From positions 54,291,609 to 54,355,608 of the forward strand of contig CM032660.1 of NCBI GenBank assembly GCA_019095985.1: a DNA stretch of 64,000 nucleotides, written 5' to 3'. This document shows positions 1 to 12,232 of this stretch, one piece after another. The position numbers were made by a program, and so were the translations under genes. The notes beneath the pieces are model-generated. The model saw nothing but the letters and a program-made list of their open reading frames with translations. It made no database searches and had not been told where the DNA came from. The stretch comes from Streblospio benedicti (lineage: Eukaryota > Annelida > Polychaeta > Spionida > Spionidae). Numbering within the stretch: the stretch's first letter is position 1; every line of letters starts with the position of its first letter.

Positions 1-105
1 GATGATCAATACGTGTGCCAATGACCTGGTGTAAATTGTAAAGTCATGAGCCAGATTGGGATCAGGACTATAAACCACCACATTTACATTTACATTAAAA
101 TGCAG
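1..105 (+). mobile_element. SINE, 3' half, cut by window edge
   Basis: This is the 3' part of the tRNA-derived SINE family seen complete at 51.80-52.14 kb. It shares the segment reading GCCAATGACCTGGTGTAAAT, the ACTATAAACCA motif and a tail of repeated ACATTT units. The 5' tRNA-like head lies outside the window. Confidence 0.75.
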
Positions 106-340
106 CCAGGTTAGCTGCAAATTAATGCTGTCAAATGAAACTTCTTTTTGGTCTCTTATAATATTACAGTAACATTAAAATAAATTATCTAATTTGCATT
201 CGGTTTTACATATGGTTCTCTAATTCTAATGACAATGACACCGCTCTAGTACCCCAAACGAATGACTTGTATGACGAAACCTTTGATACCCAAACACGTG
301 AAATGACCAGGTTGGTTTAGCCGGGTTGAGGGAAGAAGGG
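106..340. mobile_element. piggyBac-like MITE, right-end fragment
   Basis: The segment matches the right third of the MITEs at 29.54-30.31 and 49.57-50.34 kb (shared CCCAAACGAATGACTTGTAT and a GAGGG..AAGGG right end). It ends in GGG directly before TTAA (341-344), the piggyBac-type target. The related LINE at 8.55 kb carries TTAAACAAATGGTGC without any MITE and so shows the empty site. Confidence 0.6.
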
Positions 341-640
341 TTAAACAAATGGTGCTTTGATTGGGATTTTAAAATGGTAAGAGTCTGGGATTGTAGTATG
401 AACAAAGTTTATTCCATAATTTAGGTGCTACTATTTTAAAGGGTCTATTTCCACAATACTTGTTTGTAGATTTAAATTCATTGTGCAATTGGTTATTTGA
501 TAACCACAGTAATCTAGGTTGTGAGTATGGTGGTAAGACTTCAGACAGCTGATATGTTGCACGTTCAGTCAGGGATTTGAACAAGCCAATGGTAATTTGT
601 TTTAAAAACGATAACAACTGTAACCTGCAATTTTCTGACT
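341..640 (-). mobile_element. CR1/L2-type LINE, reverse transcriptase C-terminal fragment
   Basis: The minus strand encodes PFKIVAPKLWNKL, the conserved tryptophan-containing segment after the thumb of CR1/L2/Jockey-type LINE reverse transcriptases. A parallel copy lies at 8.48-8.74 kb, also on the minus strand. Only the last part of the ORF is present, so this is a dead fragment. Confidence 0.6.
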
Positions 641-866
641 AATGTTTTTTATTCTTTTAAGGAATAAAAATTGTATGATCCACACCAAAATGATAATCAT
701 ATTGACTTCAATTTATTTTCAAGGAATATTTATGCTTATTGCAATGTACATTGCCCACACTGAATCTCAATCACCTGTACTCCCCAAACTGGATTTTATG
801 ACAGTTTAACACAGGTCAGAAGCTGGAGCATTTCGTGTGTAATTGCAATTCTTGATTTCTCTCCAG

Positions 867-3800
867 GCAATATGATGTATGTACCTGATGCAGATAAATT
901 GGAATTCACCGACTACATATACTATGTGCATTATGAAACAAGAACAGATCAGTAAGTAAAAGTTCCAAATACACTGTGCGAAAGCAATCTACGTAACTCC
1001 AGAGTTACGGTAGTCAATGATATGCATATAGCGGAGCGGATTTTTCATTTTTATATGAGGTTAAGTTCTTAATAGCTTTATATTTTTTTGTTAGAAAGAC
1101 AGTAATTTGCACGTGTATATCGCACGCTGCATAATTTGTTGAAAGTTTATTTGATGATAGTATAAAGTGGACTTAAAAATTGTGTGGGTGACTACCGTAG
1201 CTCTCGGCCCGACTACCGTAATCGGCATAGAAAAATCATTGAATACTGCTGCTTAGCTTCTATTCTGCTTGAATTACCGGTCACATTCGGAATTTTTATT
1301 GCAGATATTAACCATGGAAGGACATTATATGTGCTACTAATGTAAAAATTAATGGAATTACAATAGAAGAGACATCCACATAACAAGCGATATAATTAGC
1401 ACACATTGTCACCCCAAAGTCGCGGCTCTAGTGGACTCCTAGCATAAATCAAAAACTTAAAAACTGTCCTTTTCACAATCTAATTAAACTTATGTCCAAA
1501 ATATTGTACCACTATGTCAACTTTATCAGTGTAAATGTCATGTTCTGGCAACAACCGTGAAATTTTACACAAATGGTTACTTATTTCTTTTAATTTGCTA
1601 CATAACATACGCAATCCAAATTTCCAGTAAGTAAAATGATTCAAGTGAAGTTTATTGCTGTTTCTAGGATGCAGAGTCAAAATGCCAGAGATTGTACAAC
1701 AGTAGTCTGGCCTACCTGAACTCTGTCGAACAATGGCATCAGCTGAGGTAACTAATGAATTCTCACGTCCCCGCATTTTCAATGCATGATAATGTTTGCT
1801 TACTGGAAAATAGGGAAACCACATACCGGTACATAAGAAATATTTCCTAGCTCATGCAGAAATTTGTGCTATATGGTTTTATTTGAAATTATTTAATTCT
1901 TATACTGTATTTGTCAAAAGCCATACAGCCAATCAAGGACAACCTTGGACAAGCCTAATTTAGAATTCAAGAGAGAACTAAGGAAGATGATTAGAATGAA
2001 ATATACAGTTGTATTGTATTAATTTGGTTTGATTTATCTATTTCTGCTGTGTTTTCGTTTGGTAATATATACATAATAAAATATTTACCTACAAAAGAAA
2101 CAGCATCAGAAACCATTTTATTAAGTATATTGTGACGAAACTCTGTTCAGGATAGTAAGGCCTCCAGTGAGCGTGGTTTCAGCAACCTTGCAGAGATTAA
2201 GTTCTTCTTTTGTAAGGTTGCACTGGAGTAGGTAGTAATATCCCCTTGTAACACACACCTTGTTTTTCTTCTTTTTATCTTAATAATAAGCCCACTGAAG
2301 GATTAGGGATAATAGTCAGATAGCACCTACGGCTGGTAACCTATTCTCTATGAGAATAGACCCTCTTTTTACTTGTTCTGACAAGGTTAGCCGGACCTGT
2401 GTGGCATTTTAATGGGCGCACCCTGATCTTTGTGAAGTCCTCTCGATAAGGAGCCCTTCATGAATCCCGAATCGTAGGACACCAGGCAACTGTCCTAGCT
2501 TGCTGAGATGGCGGTCTGTACATGGTACGCCAGCAACACAACAAGGAGTGCGCTAAGGAACATCGTCATCGCAGTCAGCAGTGTGTCGTGCGTCTTGGGC
2601 CTTTGCCCGATGCAACATGAGTCTTCAATGCGTTGCCGACCCAAAAGCTCATGTGAATCTGCGACCAACTCTACTTTGTTTACAATATATTTAGAAAAGA
2701 AAACTTAGCAGTAGATAAATCAAATCAAATAAGACCATAATGATATGCGGTATGCCAACTCAACAGACTTTTATGTATATTGTGTTCGTGTAACTGGTGT
2801 TTTGCAGTCAGTCTCTGGCCAGCTTGCTGAATGAGACCCAGAGTGAGTCACCGCAGAAAGTCAACGAATTCTGGGTGCAAGGATCAGCAGAGCAGCCCTT
2901 CCCGGAGGGTACATTACCTTATTCAGTCCTTTTCGTTTTCTTTAAGAATTTGACTTTGTCTTAATGCAATTGTAAATTGAGTCCCAGCGCTTTGTCATAG
3001 CAAAAATAGGTGAAGAATGTAATGCTAGATGAGTTAGCAAATATGAATACTGTAAATGACTGGTAAAAGGCCAAGGCCTATATTACCAAATGGTGACTAC
3101 ACTACTAAAGGTAGGCTGGGAATGGTTATGTTGTCATTGCAATTTAAGCTTACAAAGAACACTGCCCATTTTGATGAATCAGGTCTTCAGTTTTACCTCA
3201 AAAAGCATCAATAACACTGCAGAGGTTGATGTTGATAGGATGCTTTTCACCAGATGTAAAAACTTACAAATGGTATCTGTGGTAGAAGTGTTTATGCATA
3301 GTAACATTTGGCTTCAGCTGTAATATCCTATGTCTACTAAACCATTCACGAAAGTTATATCTGGGGAAAATGTTCCGCCTTACATCAAAAGACCACAAAA
3401 TAAGTAGCAAGGCATTTTACAACAAAATTAAGAAATGATTATGATGCTGATTATTTCTTCTACAATTATTTCTTTAATAATGAGAACATTCTGTCATTAT
3501 CCACTCAGGATAAATCATCATGTGAAGGTCTCATAATGGATAATGAATGTAAATCAAAGGAGTGAGACTCCTGAGAAAAGCCGAGCTTGAGATTGTTATG
3601 GAGCAATATCGGCCGGGAGTGCATATATATAGTGACCATGGTGGCAATGACTTGATAATCGAGGTTGTTGTGCTAATCTTTATAATCGTAATAAAAACTG
3701 AGATGCCGCTGTTAAGCAAACTTTAACATGATATTTGTATAATGTATGTCCTGTTATAAGTCTCTCTTGAATGAAATGTGCGTGAAATAACTACAACATG

Positions 3801-6145
3801 CGATATAAATCGAAGTTGTTGCATGCATGCCGGATAGACAGAAAAAAAGAACAAACACACCGGCCGGTTTCTCATTAGTATGCACATGCGTGTATATATA
3901 TGGCGTATTAATTTTGATCGGCTGCAATGTAATTGGCGTTTCCCCAGCTCATTAACATCGGCGATTGTCGGCTGGTTCAAGTTTCATTGATAAATTCAAA
4001 TTGGGCACTAATTTCAGCGCGTATGAATAGGCTTATAGTAAACGTAGTGGCGGTGGACCGGGAACAGAATGAAACGCCTACGACGACTATAAAGCTTGAG
4101 TCTTCTGTGAAGCTCGGCTTTAAAAAGTACTAAATGAATTTAAAAAGAGCGGAACACCTGGAAATGATGGTATATTGATTGAGTTTTATATTTATTTTTG
4201 GGATCTGATATCTACGATCACAAAAATCAAGCTATAATTACCTTAATTCATAAGAAAGACAAAGATTGTTTGCAAATAGATAATTGGCATCCAATTTCTC
4301 TTTTAAACGTAGATTATAAAATAATGTTAAAAGTAATTGCAGAAAGAATTAAAAAAGTGTTGTCATCTTTAACACATTTAGATCAGAGTGGATTTTTAAT
4401 GGGACGATATATTGGGGATAGCATGCGGATTCTGATGGATATTGTAGATATATGCAAAATATATGATGTATCTGGACTTATGATGGTATTAGATTTTAAA
4501 AAAGCATATGATTCAATAGAATTTTCATTTTATACAAAATAATAATAAAAAAAACTCTGGTGATATGTTCATACAGTTGATTTAAGGGCATTAAAATAAA
4601 TAAAGAATTCAAATTCAATTACAATATGTAGATGACACAACTGAAATTTTGTCAGACACGTCATCAGTAAAGCCTCTTCTTCGAGAAATTAGGCTCTATG
4701 GGAATATATCGGGACTCAATTTGAATAAAGAAAAAACTCAGATTTTGCCTTGAGGCCCTAATATTGATAATCATGAAATTTTCAATTAATATGGAAAAGC
4801 TTAAAGCCATTCTAAACCAAGGGAAGAGAAGAAAACTCTCTTTAATAGGGAAATTTTTTATTTTGAAAACATTTGGAATTTCTAAATTTATATAGTTGTC
4901 AAATCTGATAAGTTTTCCTGAGAAATACATTGTTGAAATAAAGAAAATCTTGTATGAATTTATTTGGGGTAATTGTTATAAAGTAAGAAAATGTATTTAT
5001 TCAGAATTACGATATAGGAGGTCTTAAGATGCCATACCTTGATTCCATTACAGAAACGTGAATGGGTTCTTCAATACCTTAATAATCATTTTGGACGATG
5101 GCAATACGCTATTAAAAAGTTAATCGGTATTGAGATTCTTGAAATTTTCTTTTAAAGCAATTTTGATATAATATAATAACATATACTTATAATATCATAA
5201 AAGATTTTCTTTATTCAACTGAATTTTGTATAGTAGTGTTACAAGCATGGAATATTATAGAAATATTGCAGATAATTCAGTTGGGGCAGACCAATTCATT
5301 TTCTATAATAAGAATATAAAGATAAATAATCAATACGTATATAATAAGGAACTGCATAATTGTGGTATTAGGACAATAAAAGATTTATTCTCCAGTGATG
5401 GTAAAATAATACCTTTTGAAACGTGGAAGAATAGGGGTTTAAATAGAAATGTTTATATGTTATGGCGTGGAGTTATAACATATAACATAATTTTCCTACT
5501 AATAAATTATTGTCTAAAATATACCCTAACGTAAGCAATGATTGTACTTATTGTTTGATGAAAAATGAGATTAGAACATTGCTTTTTTGACTGTATATAT
5601 GTAAAGCGCATTTGGTTGTTTTAAATTGATCATCTTCATAAAAACATGAACGTAAAAATAGTTTTAGAATTATCAGATATTTTATTAGGAGTATTCAAGG
5701 AAATTACAGATAGTTTAAACATGGTCAAAATACACATGAATCCAAATCTTTTGCTGATTGTTACAATAGTTTAATGGATAATTTGTCATGTTAAGAAGGT
5801 ATTATGATGTATGAGAACCATAGATATACAATGTAGGCTCATTTTGGAGCTTGGGACATTTTCCAAATTTTGTTTGAAAAGAGATAAACACTTATGAAAT
5901 GGGGCTGTGTTGAGAACAGGTACATGGGATTATTCCCAACGGGACAATAATTTGATTATTATTCACTATATTTGTTTTCATAATGCCAATTATTCTTTAT
6001 TTTGGCCTGTAATTTAAAAATCAATCTGTTTCAGATGAGTGCACTGTTTTCTCTGACCTTGAACCTGCCACAAGCCCTCGTTATTCTGTGTACAGAAAGA
6101 TATGTCATTCTCCATTGCCATTTATATGTAAAGTGCATAAAAGTG
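867..6145 (+). CDS. C-type lectin-like domain 1 (three exons)
   Basis: Exons are 867-951 (donor GTAAGT), 2808-2908 (donor GTACAT) and 6035-6145 (donor GTTAGT). Together they make 297 bases, 99 codons, phase 1 at both ends. The protein contains SLASLLNETQ, NEFWVQGS and ends CHSPLPFICKV, which matches the CTLD plan of a core helix, a FW(I/V) strand and a C-terminal FICE-like strand. The usual WND calcium motif is not recognisable, so sugar binding is doubtful. The domain is presumably extracellular. The middle intron has been expanded by an L1-like LINE at 4.1-5.9 kb. An upstream exon with the first cysteine probably lies outside the window. Domain assignment is from pattern only. Confidence 0.55.
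952..2807. other. Long intron with unassigned ORF and a GC-rich patch
   Basis: Most of this intron is AT-rich. A minus-strand ORF at 1480-1824 (114 residues, ending DIVVQYFGHKFN) resembles no family I can name. A GC-richer patch at about 2160-2740 differs in composition from its surroundings and may be an old insertion. I see no convincing exon. Confidence 0.4.
3576..4122. repeat. Possible small inverted-repeat element
   Basis: AAAGCCGAGCTT near 3578 is inverted near 4110 (AAGCTCGGCTTT), about 540 bases apart, directly before the LINE at 4.13 kb. The arms are only about 12 bases and no target duplication is clear. Confidence 0.25.
4125..5900 (+). mobile_element. L1-like (Tx1/L1 group) LINE, 5'-truncated and decayed
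   Basis: Forward-strand reverse transcriptase segments occur in the right order: GTPGNDGILIEFY (about 4152), a WHPISLLNVDYKI block and LDQSGFLMGRYIGDS (4290-4430), VLDFKKAYDSIE (about 4490), a QYVDDT catalytic box (about 4621) and SGLNLNKEKTQ (about 4712). The C-terminal zinc-knuckle-like region with a CTYC motif follows at about 5540. The single visible catalytic box is VDD rather than the usual ADD. The ORF is interrupted by many stops and shifts and the endonuclease part is missing. It sits in the second intron of CTLD 1. Confidence 0.8.
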
Positions 6146-6762
6146 GTTAGTTAATTTTTATATTAAGTTTGATTTATTCATGCTATGCAGCATCAATATA
6201 GCAAGGTAATGATTTGCCTTTGAATTCATGAAAAAACTGCAAAAAAGAGAATGTTCTTACTTTTGCTGACAAGCTATTCATGCACTAAACTAAAATTGCT
6301 ATATTGTATTGAAGATAATTATTTAATATGCACACGTGGATGGATTGATTAGGAAAATATCATTTGTGGCCTTCCTTTTCGATTTATTATATTATTTAAT
6401 TAACTCTAGTCATTCAGTTTTAAAACTATTAATGTCCCCGGCAGTGCTTGCTGTTGTTATTGTTACACCTGGAAGAAACTTACCATCACGCCTTGTGTAC
6501 TATACAGTGTATTGGAGAGAAATGCAGAAGACAATGTCTACGAAGAAATTTATTCACTTAGCATAGCAATATTTTTGAATAAAAACAGCGACCTTTTTGA
6601 ATCTGTGAATTTTCAAATCTGTCTTAGTTGTTGATGATTTGTACATACTTCACTACATGATCACACTAAATCTGGACCTTTGAAAATTCCAATGTAAGTA
6701 CACATTTAAATTCGTGATTTTTCAACCACCATGCAAATACACTGACATGATCTTCATTGCAG

Positions 6763-9700
6763 ATGACCCCCTGAACCTGAAATATGGGTCCAAACATTAC
6801 TATATTCCTAGAGGGATTCAAAATTCTGTTGATGTAAGTATTACATTTGTTTATTCCACATGCTGCTCTCCTTTTAGAGAATGATTACAAAATTACGATG
6901 CCATTTTGAGCATGAAGGATTGCTCGGATCATTTGTAAACTCAGACCAAAATCTTCAGCTTACCGTAAAACCCCAGTTACTAATGTTGGCACTTTCTTCT
7001 GGATCTGAACAAAATAATAGCTTATCCGCTGCTCTATATTTATCAGGAAGCAGGAAGCTCCTGTAGAGACCTCTACGGTGAAACAGCCCAGCTCGCAAAA
7101 ATCGACAGTCCTCAGATTTTCTCTGCACTCAGGTGAGGTTTAGCTATTGAAACGAGTCTGGTTTTGTACTTTAACCCGCACACGCTATTTTTGTCAACCT
7201 TGACTTGGAGAGGGCTTTAAACTCTTGTGCTAAAGTGAAACCAAATGCTACTTAAATCAGTGTTTAAATGGGATAACATTGGTATGTGGATATAGCATAC
7301 AGTCTCATATTGTATATCTTTCCTACCATGCAATGCTGAAATGTATAGACATAATCCAAAATCTTATAAGATTTATTTTTATTAAATGATATTAGTTTTG
7401 AAACATAAGTTCCTAATCAACCAAACTGATATCTTGATTAAAATGGATACTATGCAGAATGTCTATACTACAAAAACATATATAGGTTCAGTATTGAAGT
7501 TTTGAAGACGAGAAAAGATATTACAACACATAATGAAGATCGAGATTGCATTAGAAATCACGAGAGGCTGTTGAGCTCCTCATGCTGGTAGCCTGGCTCT
7601 ATTCATATAAACATAGTTACAGTGGATTTACAAGTAGAGAGTACTCTTGAACATATATACTGGTATTTCAATGACGAGAGGCTGTTGTAGCCATCACGTG
7701 TGGGGTCTCGGCAGCCTGGCCCCTGACTCGGTCATCCTGGTGGACGGCTCCGCTTACAGCAGAGAGCTCGAGGAATTCGTGGATTTCAGCAACCATCAAG
7801 GTCAGTTGTGCAGCAGCCTTCTCATGCATGTTTCAGATTCTACAGAATGCTGCCGCCAGAATGGTACTCCGTCTCCCAAAATACAGCCATATTACAGAAA
7901 TTCTGTATGGACTACACTGGCTGCCAGTCAAAGCCAGAATTAAATTCAAAACTTTACTATTTTTTTTAAAATGTTTGCACGATGAAGCCCCCTTATATAT
8001 TAAGGAACTCTTAAAAATCAAACCAAACTCGGTTAGATCTGCACGATCGAATGACAAAAATCTTTTAGTGGTACCTCGCTTTCGGACAAAAACCTATGGA
8101 GAAAGGAATTTTAAAAACATTGCTCCAATGATGTGGAATTCTCTACCCACTGCTCTTAGACTATGCACTAATACCAATACTTTAAAAAAAGAACTTAAGA
8201 CATTTCTCTTTGAAGAATTTTATAGGGTTAACGTTTAAAGAATCATATTATGATATCAATTTTATTCTAATTTTTGCATTGTTAACTTTTATATACTCTA
8301 CTGTATTTTTTGTTTATCTATTGTAAAGTGTCTGTGAGCATGCTTTGGATACGGGCACTGTAAATACTTGCCTATTGTTATTATTATTATTATGTTTTTA
8401 CAGTCGGAAAACCTGGCCAAAATGTCCTTACATGTGTAAATGTAAATGTGCCGTGTGCTCTTCCCGGGTAGTTTAGAAAGATACAATACAATACAATACA
8501 ATCTATATAGCGTAAATTCCACTAAATGTCCATGTACACTTGTAGGCATTCTTAAACAAATGGTGCTTTAGTTGGGATTTAAAGGATACAAGAGTTTTGG
8601 ATTGTCGAATGGACAGCGGAAGTTTATTCCATAATTTAGGCACTGCTGTTTTAAAATGGTAGGAACTTGGGTGTGATGTGTACGTGCCTGTCGCAATACA
8701 CACAACGATACACAAAGATATATGTGACAAGGATGCCAATGACCTGGTTTATATGTACAGTCGCAAGAGCACAGCAAACTATGGATTGCGACAGTAAATA
8801 AACACGTTTACGTTTACATGTGAATTTTAAACATGCACAGTATTTCTTGCAACACTTCACGATGAAGATGCAATGCTTTTGAACTCATTTGGTATTGTTT
8901 TTGCCACAAGTTTACGAGGTTATAAACCTCTTTTTTGCAGACACAGGAAAATGAGCCATATTTAATTATTGGTATACCTCTAGGGGTATTTAGCCATAAA
9001 GATAAGTAATGGATGGGGTGCCTGGCCTGATGGTAAAATAAGGTATAATCTAGGGCTAATCTAGGGCTAGTTTATTTTGAACAGAATTTACCCTCTAGAG
9101 GGCCTGGATGTATGCACCCCCACCCCCCTTACACCTGGGATGGAGACAGGTGTCAGCAGCTAACATTTCCTACTATACTATGGTGAAGTTGGATGAGTCC
9201 AAGATGGCCTCAGGAGGAATTGTTTCTGTAAAATTTGAAGACATTAAGGACAATTGTGGGTCATCATGTGAAAATTAAATTCTGGTAAAAAATTATGAAA
9301 AAATTCACAGAGTTAGCTTAATATATCTTGTATCAAATAGGAACAAAAAAATAAGATGTTTTGAAATATTTGTGTTTACTAACATATGGTATACACACAT
9401 AGAGATTACACATATCATACTCAAAATCTCAGAAAATACTTATTTAAAAAAAAAAACATCAGGTCAAAATTCTTTATTTTTTAACATATTGTACATAGTA
9501 ACATGATGTTGATGTCAAACACATATTGTAATATGTCCAAATTACAAAAATGTTTGAGTCATAAATCTTTAAAAGCACATATTATTGGAATAACATTAAT
9601 TCACGGATTCAGTTCATCATTCGAAAGATTGATAAAGGATATCAACTTGTCATTAAACAGTTGATAAGAATGAAATTTTGATGGAAAGAATCAATGTTTC

Positions 9701-11184
9701 ACAAATTCTATTGGGAAATGTAATCGGAAAAAAAAAAAAATACCTAGCACTGCTTTTGAGTTCACATCAAAAGGACCATGGCGCTCCTGGTGTCTGTACC
9801 TATTACAGTACGGTGTTGACAAATGTCAAGAGGACATTTGAACGTAAAGTAGCTTGCCAAACCCATTTTATGCTCCTTAACTATGTCTTGAAAATGGAGT
9901 CTGACTTGGCATTTTCCACAAAACATTTTTACAGAAAACATTTTAGTACAGAGATGTTGCACATTCACAATACGCCTTCCTTCAACTGTCATACTAGTAC
10001 CGGTAGGCTCCTCTTCATGTTCAATGTTAAGATTCTGCACATCACTATCAATATTGACAAATTCGGTCTGTTCATTCACTATATCTTGTCTAACACTACT
10101 ACTGCTGTTTACAGTTAGATCTACACTGTCACTGTTACTGCATTGACTCGGTTTTTCAGCTTTCAGTTTGTCCTTTTCTTTCCATGATTTTTTCAAATTA
10201 TTAATACTTTTCAAAAACTTTTTACTTGTAAAACGTCCTTTGTATTGTTCTTTATCCATATTTCAAATTTTATAAACAAAATATTCCTTCAAAAACTTAG
10301 AAATTTAATAAAAAATATAAAACTTTGATAAAAAAAATTCAAAATAACTGCAAACAGTGTGTTTGGTGAACGTGGTTAAGTGATCTAGACTAGTCACAAT
10401 GCAAACGTAGCATGAGTGCAGTGTGTAAATAATATGTGACCCACAATAGTACTTAATAAACAATCAATGTCAAAATATAAATAACAATGAGTTTGTTGTA
10501 ATTTAAAATAACTATAAACAAAAATAAATTATTATATAATGATCTATAACTCTTTTTAATAATCAATAATGCTAATTAATATTAATAATTATTAAAAAGA
10601 AATAAATTAGTAAATAAATAATCCAGTCATTGACAACCTACATGCGACATGAAAAATGTTGAAAGTGAACAGAAATGCACAAAACACTTCTAACTATTCC
10701 TCTACAAAGGCAAAATGCTGTCACCATTCAAACTTGCAAAACTGCTAAGTCCAGTTTGGACTCCAAAAATGTTATTGATTTTGCCTCCCTGGTGGATCTG
10801 TGTGGACTAAGATTAACTAGATGTGATAAGTGAAAGCTTATGACCTCTATCAAAATATCTAGGAAACATATACCCCTAAAGGGGTCTAACATTTCATGAG
10901 AAATGTCAAGGATAAAAAGTCCCACTGTAAAATAGTAAATCATATGAAAGCACACTCTATGTTATATTGTTTCCAGAAAAATCTCCCTAAATGTATGAAT
11001 ACTGAACCTAGAAGACCATCCATGTTATTCCACCAGTCTTTAGAGTGTTTTGGTTGTAATTGGCTTGTGCTTGCAGACTACGGGTGCTTGTCGCTGTCCT
11101 CTCACCTGGACCCCGCCTACCTGTATCGCCTGCGAGCGGTTCCATGTGCTGCTGAGGCTTCCTTTGTGTGCGAGCTGCCAACCC
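6763..11184 (+). CDS. C-type lectin-like domain 2 (four exons)
   Basis: Exons are 6763-6833, 7047-7132, 7691-7800 and 11077-11184, all with AG acceptors and GT donors. They sum to 375 bases, 125 codons, phase 1 at both ends. The product starts near KYGSKHYYIPRG, continues with the core helix CRDLYGETAQLAKIDS, then HHVWGLGS, and ends CLSLSSHLDPAYLYRLRAVP, CAAEASFVCELP. That gives the CTLD cysteines in the expected order, including the last pair bridging strand and C-terminus. The WND calcium site is absent, so it may not bind sugar in the classic way. The last intron holds an L2-like LINE, a CR1-type LINE tail and a Mutator-like transposase fragment. The phase-1 end joins cleanly to the F-type lectin exon at 11495. 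Confidence 0.75.
7815..8400 (+). mobile_element. L2-like LINE 3' end
   Basis: The forward ORF (7828-8238) reads LQNAAARMVL, HWLPVKARIKFKTLLF, LLVVPRFRTKTYGERNF and PMMWNSLPTALR, the C-terminal region of L2/CR1 LINE reverse transcriptases. Downstream are a GTAAAGTGTCTGTGAGC tail motif and a TTA microsatellite (about 8377-8393), the usual L2 3' end. The ORF is open across this short part but the element is strongly 5'-truncated. Confidence 0.85.
8480..8735 (-). mobile_element. CR1-type LINE 3' end, minus strand
   Basis: The minus strand encodes HFKTAVPKLWNKLPLSIRQS and FKSQLKHHLFKNAY, the terminal LINE motif. The 3' end, at the low-coordinate side, is an (ACAAT)n run at 8480-8501. This copy keeps TTAAACAAATGG (8552) uninterrupted, whereas the copy at 341 has a MITE at that TTAA. 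Confidence 0.75.
8736..8825 (+). mobile_element. SINE-like 3' tail fragment
   Basis: GATGCCAATGACCTGG and the end ACACGTTTACGTTTACATG resemble the 3' region of the SINE family at 1-105 and 51.8-52.1 kb. The middle has diverged, so family membership is likely but not certain. Confidence 0.45.
8826..9761. other. AT-rich intron sequence
   Basis: No exon is recognisable. The palindromic motif CCTCTAGGGGTA at 8977 resembles CCCCTAAAGGGG at 10874, on the other side of the Mutator-like fragment, and may mark the ends of one element. Similarity is weak. Confidence 0.3.
9762..10259 (-). mobile_element. Mutator-like transposase N-terminal fragment
   Basis: A 165-residue minus-strand ORF begins MDKEQYKGRF, has a lysine-rich and then acidic linker, and contains RRIVNVQHLCTKM, FCGKCQVRL, HKMGLASYFTFKC and CPLDICQHRT. 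This GRRIV, CxxC, GLAS and C..C pattern is the start of the Mutator-like transposase domain common in invertebrate genomes. Only the first part is present and no catalytic domain follows. About 600 AT-rich bases lie upstream (10260-10860) with no visible function. It sits in the last intron of CTLD 2. Confidence 0.6.
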
Positions 11185-11494
11185 GTACGTGTCCTCATCT
11201 GTTTACATGTTTCTCATTGGATTAAAATTGTTCACAGTTTAATTTATTGATATTGATGACACTGGGAAGCGTTCAAACAAGGATGTTCCTTCTCAGTTTC
11301 TCTCAGAATATCAGAGACTATTCTGTGATAACTGAGGGGAGAATCTGTGAACATTCAGGGAATTTGAAATGAAAAATCTCATGGCAACTCTGTACATATT
11401 TTAGTCAGCTCTAATTATCTCTAACTTTGGGGACTTTGGTCTGTTTAAAAAATCGAAGAGTACATGTTATGTAAGCTTGTTTCTTACCTTGCAG

Positions 11495-11650
11495 CAAGTC
11501 ACATGAAAACTTTACAAGTGACTGTGGATCATGAGCCCTGTGAGGACCACTCAGCAGTATTTGACAACGTCCTCATCAAGCACTGTGGCAGCGGCATCAA
11601 GGGTAGAAACGTCCATCTGTCCATGCTAGGCAAAGGCAAACCGCCGACGA
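11495..11650 (+). CDS. F-type lectin-like exon (C-terminal half)
   Basis: Acceptor TTGCAG at 11494; a possible donor is GTATAC at 11651. The length is 156 bases, 52 codons, phase 1 at both ends. The protein has TLQVTVDHEPCED and IKHCGSGIKGRNVHLSMLG, matching the cysteine followed by GRYV and a beta-strand at the end of F-type (fucolectin-like) domains. The tandem repeat unit starts right at the donor, so the original donor may have been lost. Joining to the next exon at 12233 would be out of phase and meet a stop, whereas joining to 14257 is in phase. Confidence 0.55.
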
Positions 11651-12232
11651 GTATACTCACTTTTTCCTATCTGTGAAAGCTGTTTAATCATAAGCATAGC
11701 AGATGGTCTCAATTTCCTATATTTTGTTATTATTCTAGTTCTTTGTTTAAAGTCTAATAATTAGAAGAATTCAAGCTTAAAAGGTTAAAAAATGATATTT
11801 CACCAATGTATTATCGTATTGCTCACAGAATGAAGGTACACGTTCCATGTGCAAGAACATATTTTGTTGATACCATATCAAGTTCATAAATACCGGTAGA
11901 ATGAACTATGATGATTTTTTTTCAAACAAGAGAAGTAACATCCTGAGCATTTTGGATGGTTTTATCATCATATATTTCAATTGCAACAATGTATTTGGCA
12001 CCAGCATTAGATGAAACTAGTCAGCATTAAAAATCTTAAAATCTTCCATAATATGTATTCTCTCATGAACATTGTTTTATACATACATGTATAAACAAAA
12101 TGGACTAGAATTCTGGCTGTCATAAGTACCGGCCTCAAACATTTTACTTGTCCCCCACAAGGTTTTACTCATCTGGCTGGTGGACCTGTGGCTAATCCTT
12201 AATTCTCTCATGAACATTGTTTTATGATTCAG

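Noticed and set aside
1480-1824. 114-residue minus-strand ORF
   Set aside because: No family motif, no splice signals and no supporting neighbour. Kept only as an unassigned ORF inside an intron.
6336-6566. 76-residue forward ORF between the two CTLDs
   Set aside because: No domain motif, no phase-1 splice borders and ordinary AT-rich composition.
9678-10118. 146-residue forward ORF
   Set aside because: Shadow of the minus-strand Mutator-like fragment, with no motif of its own.
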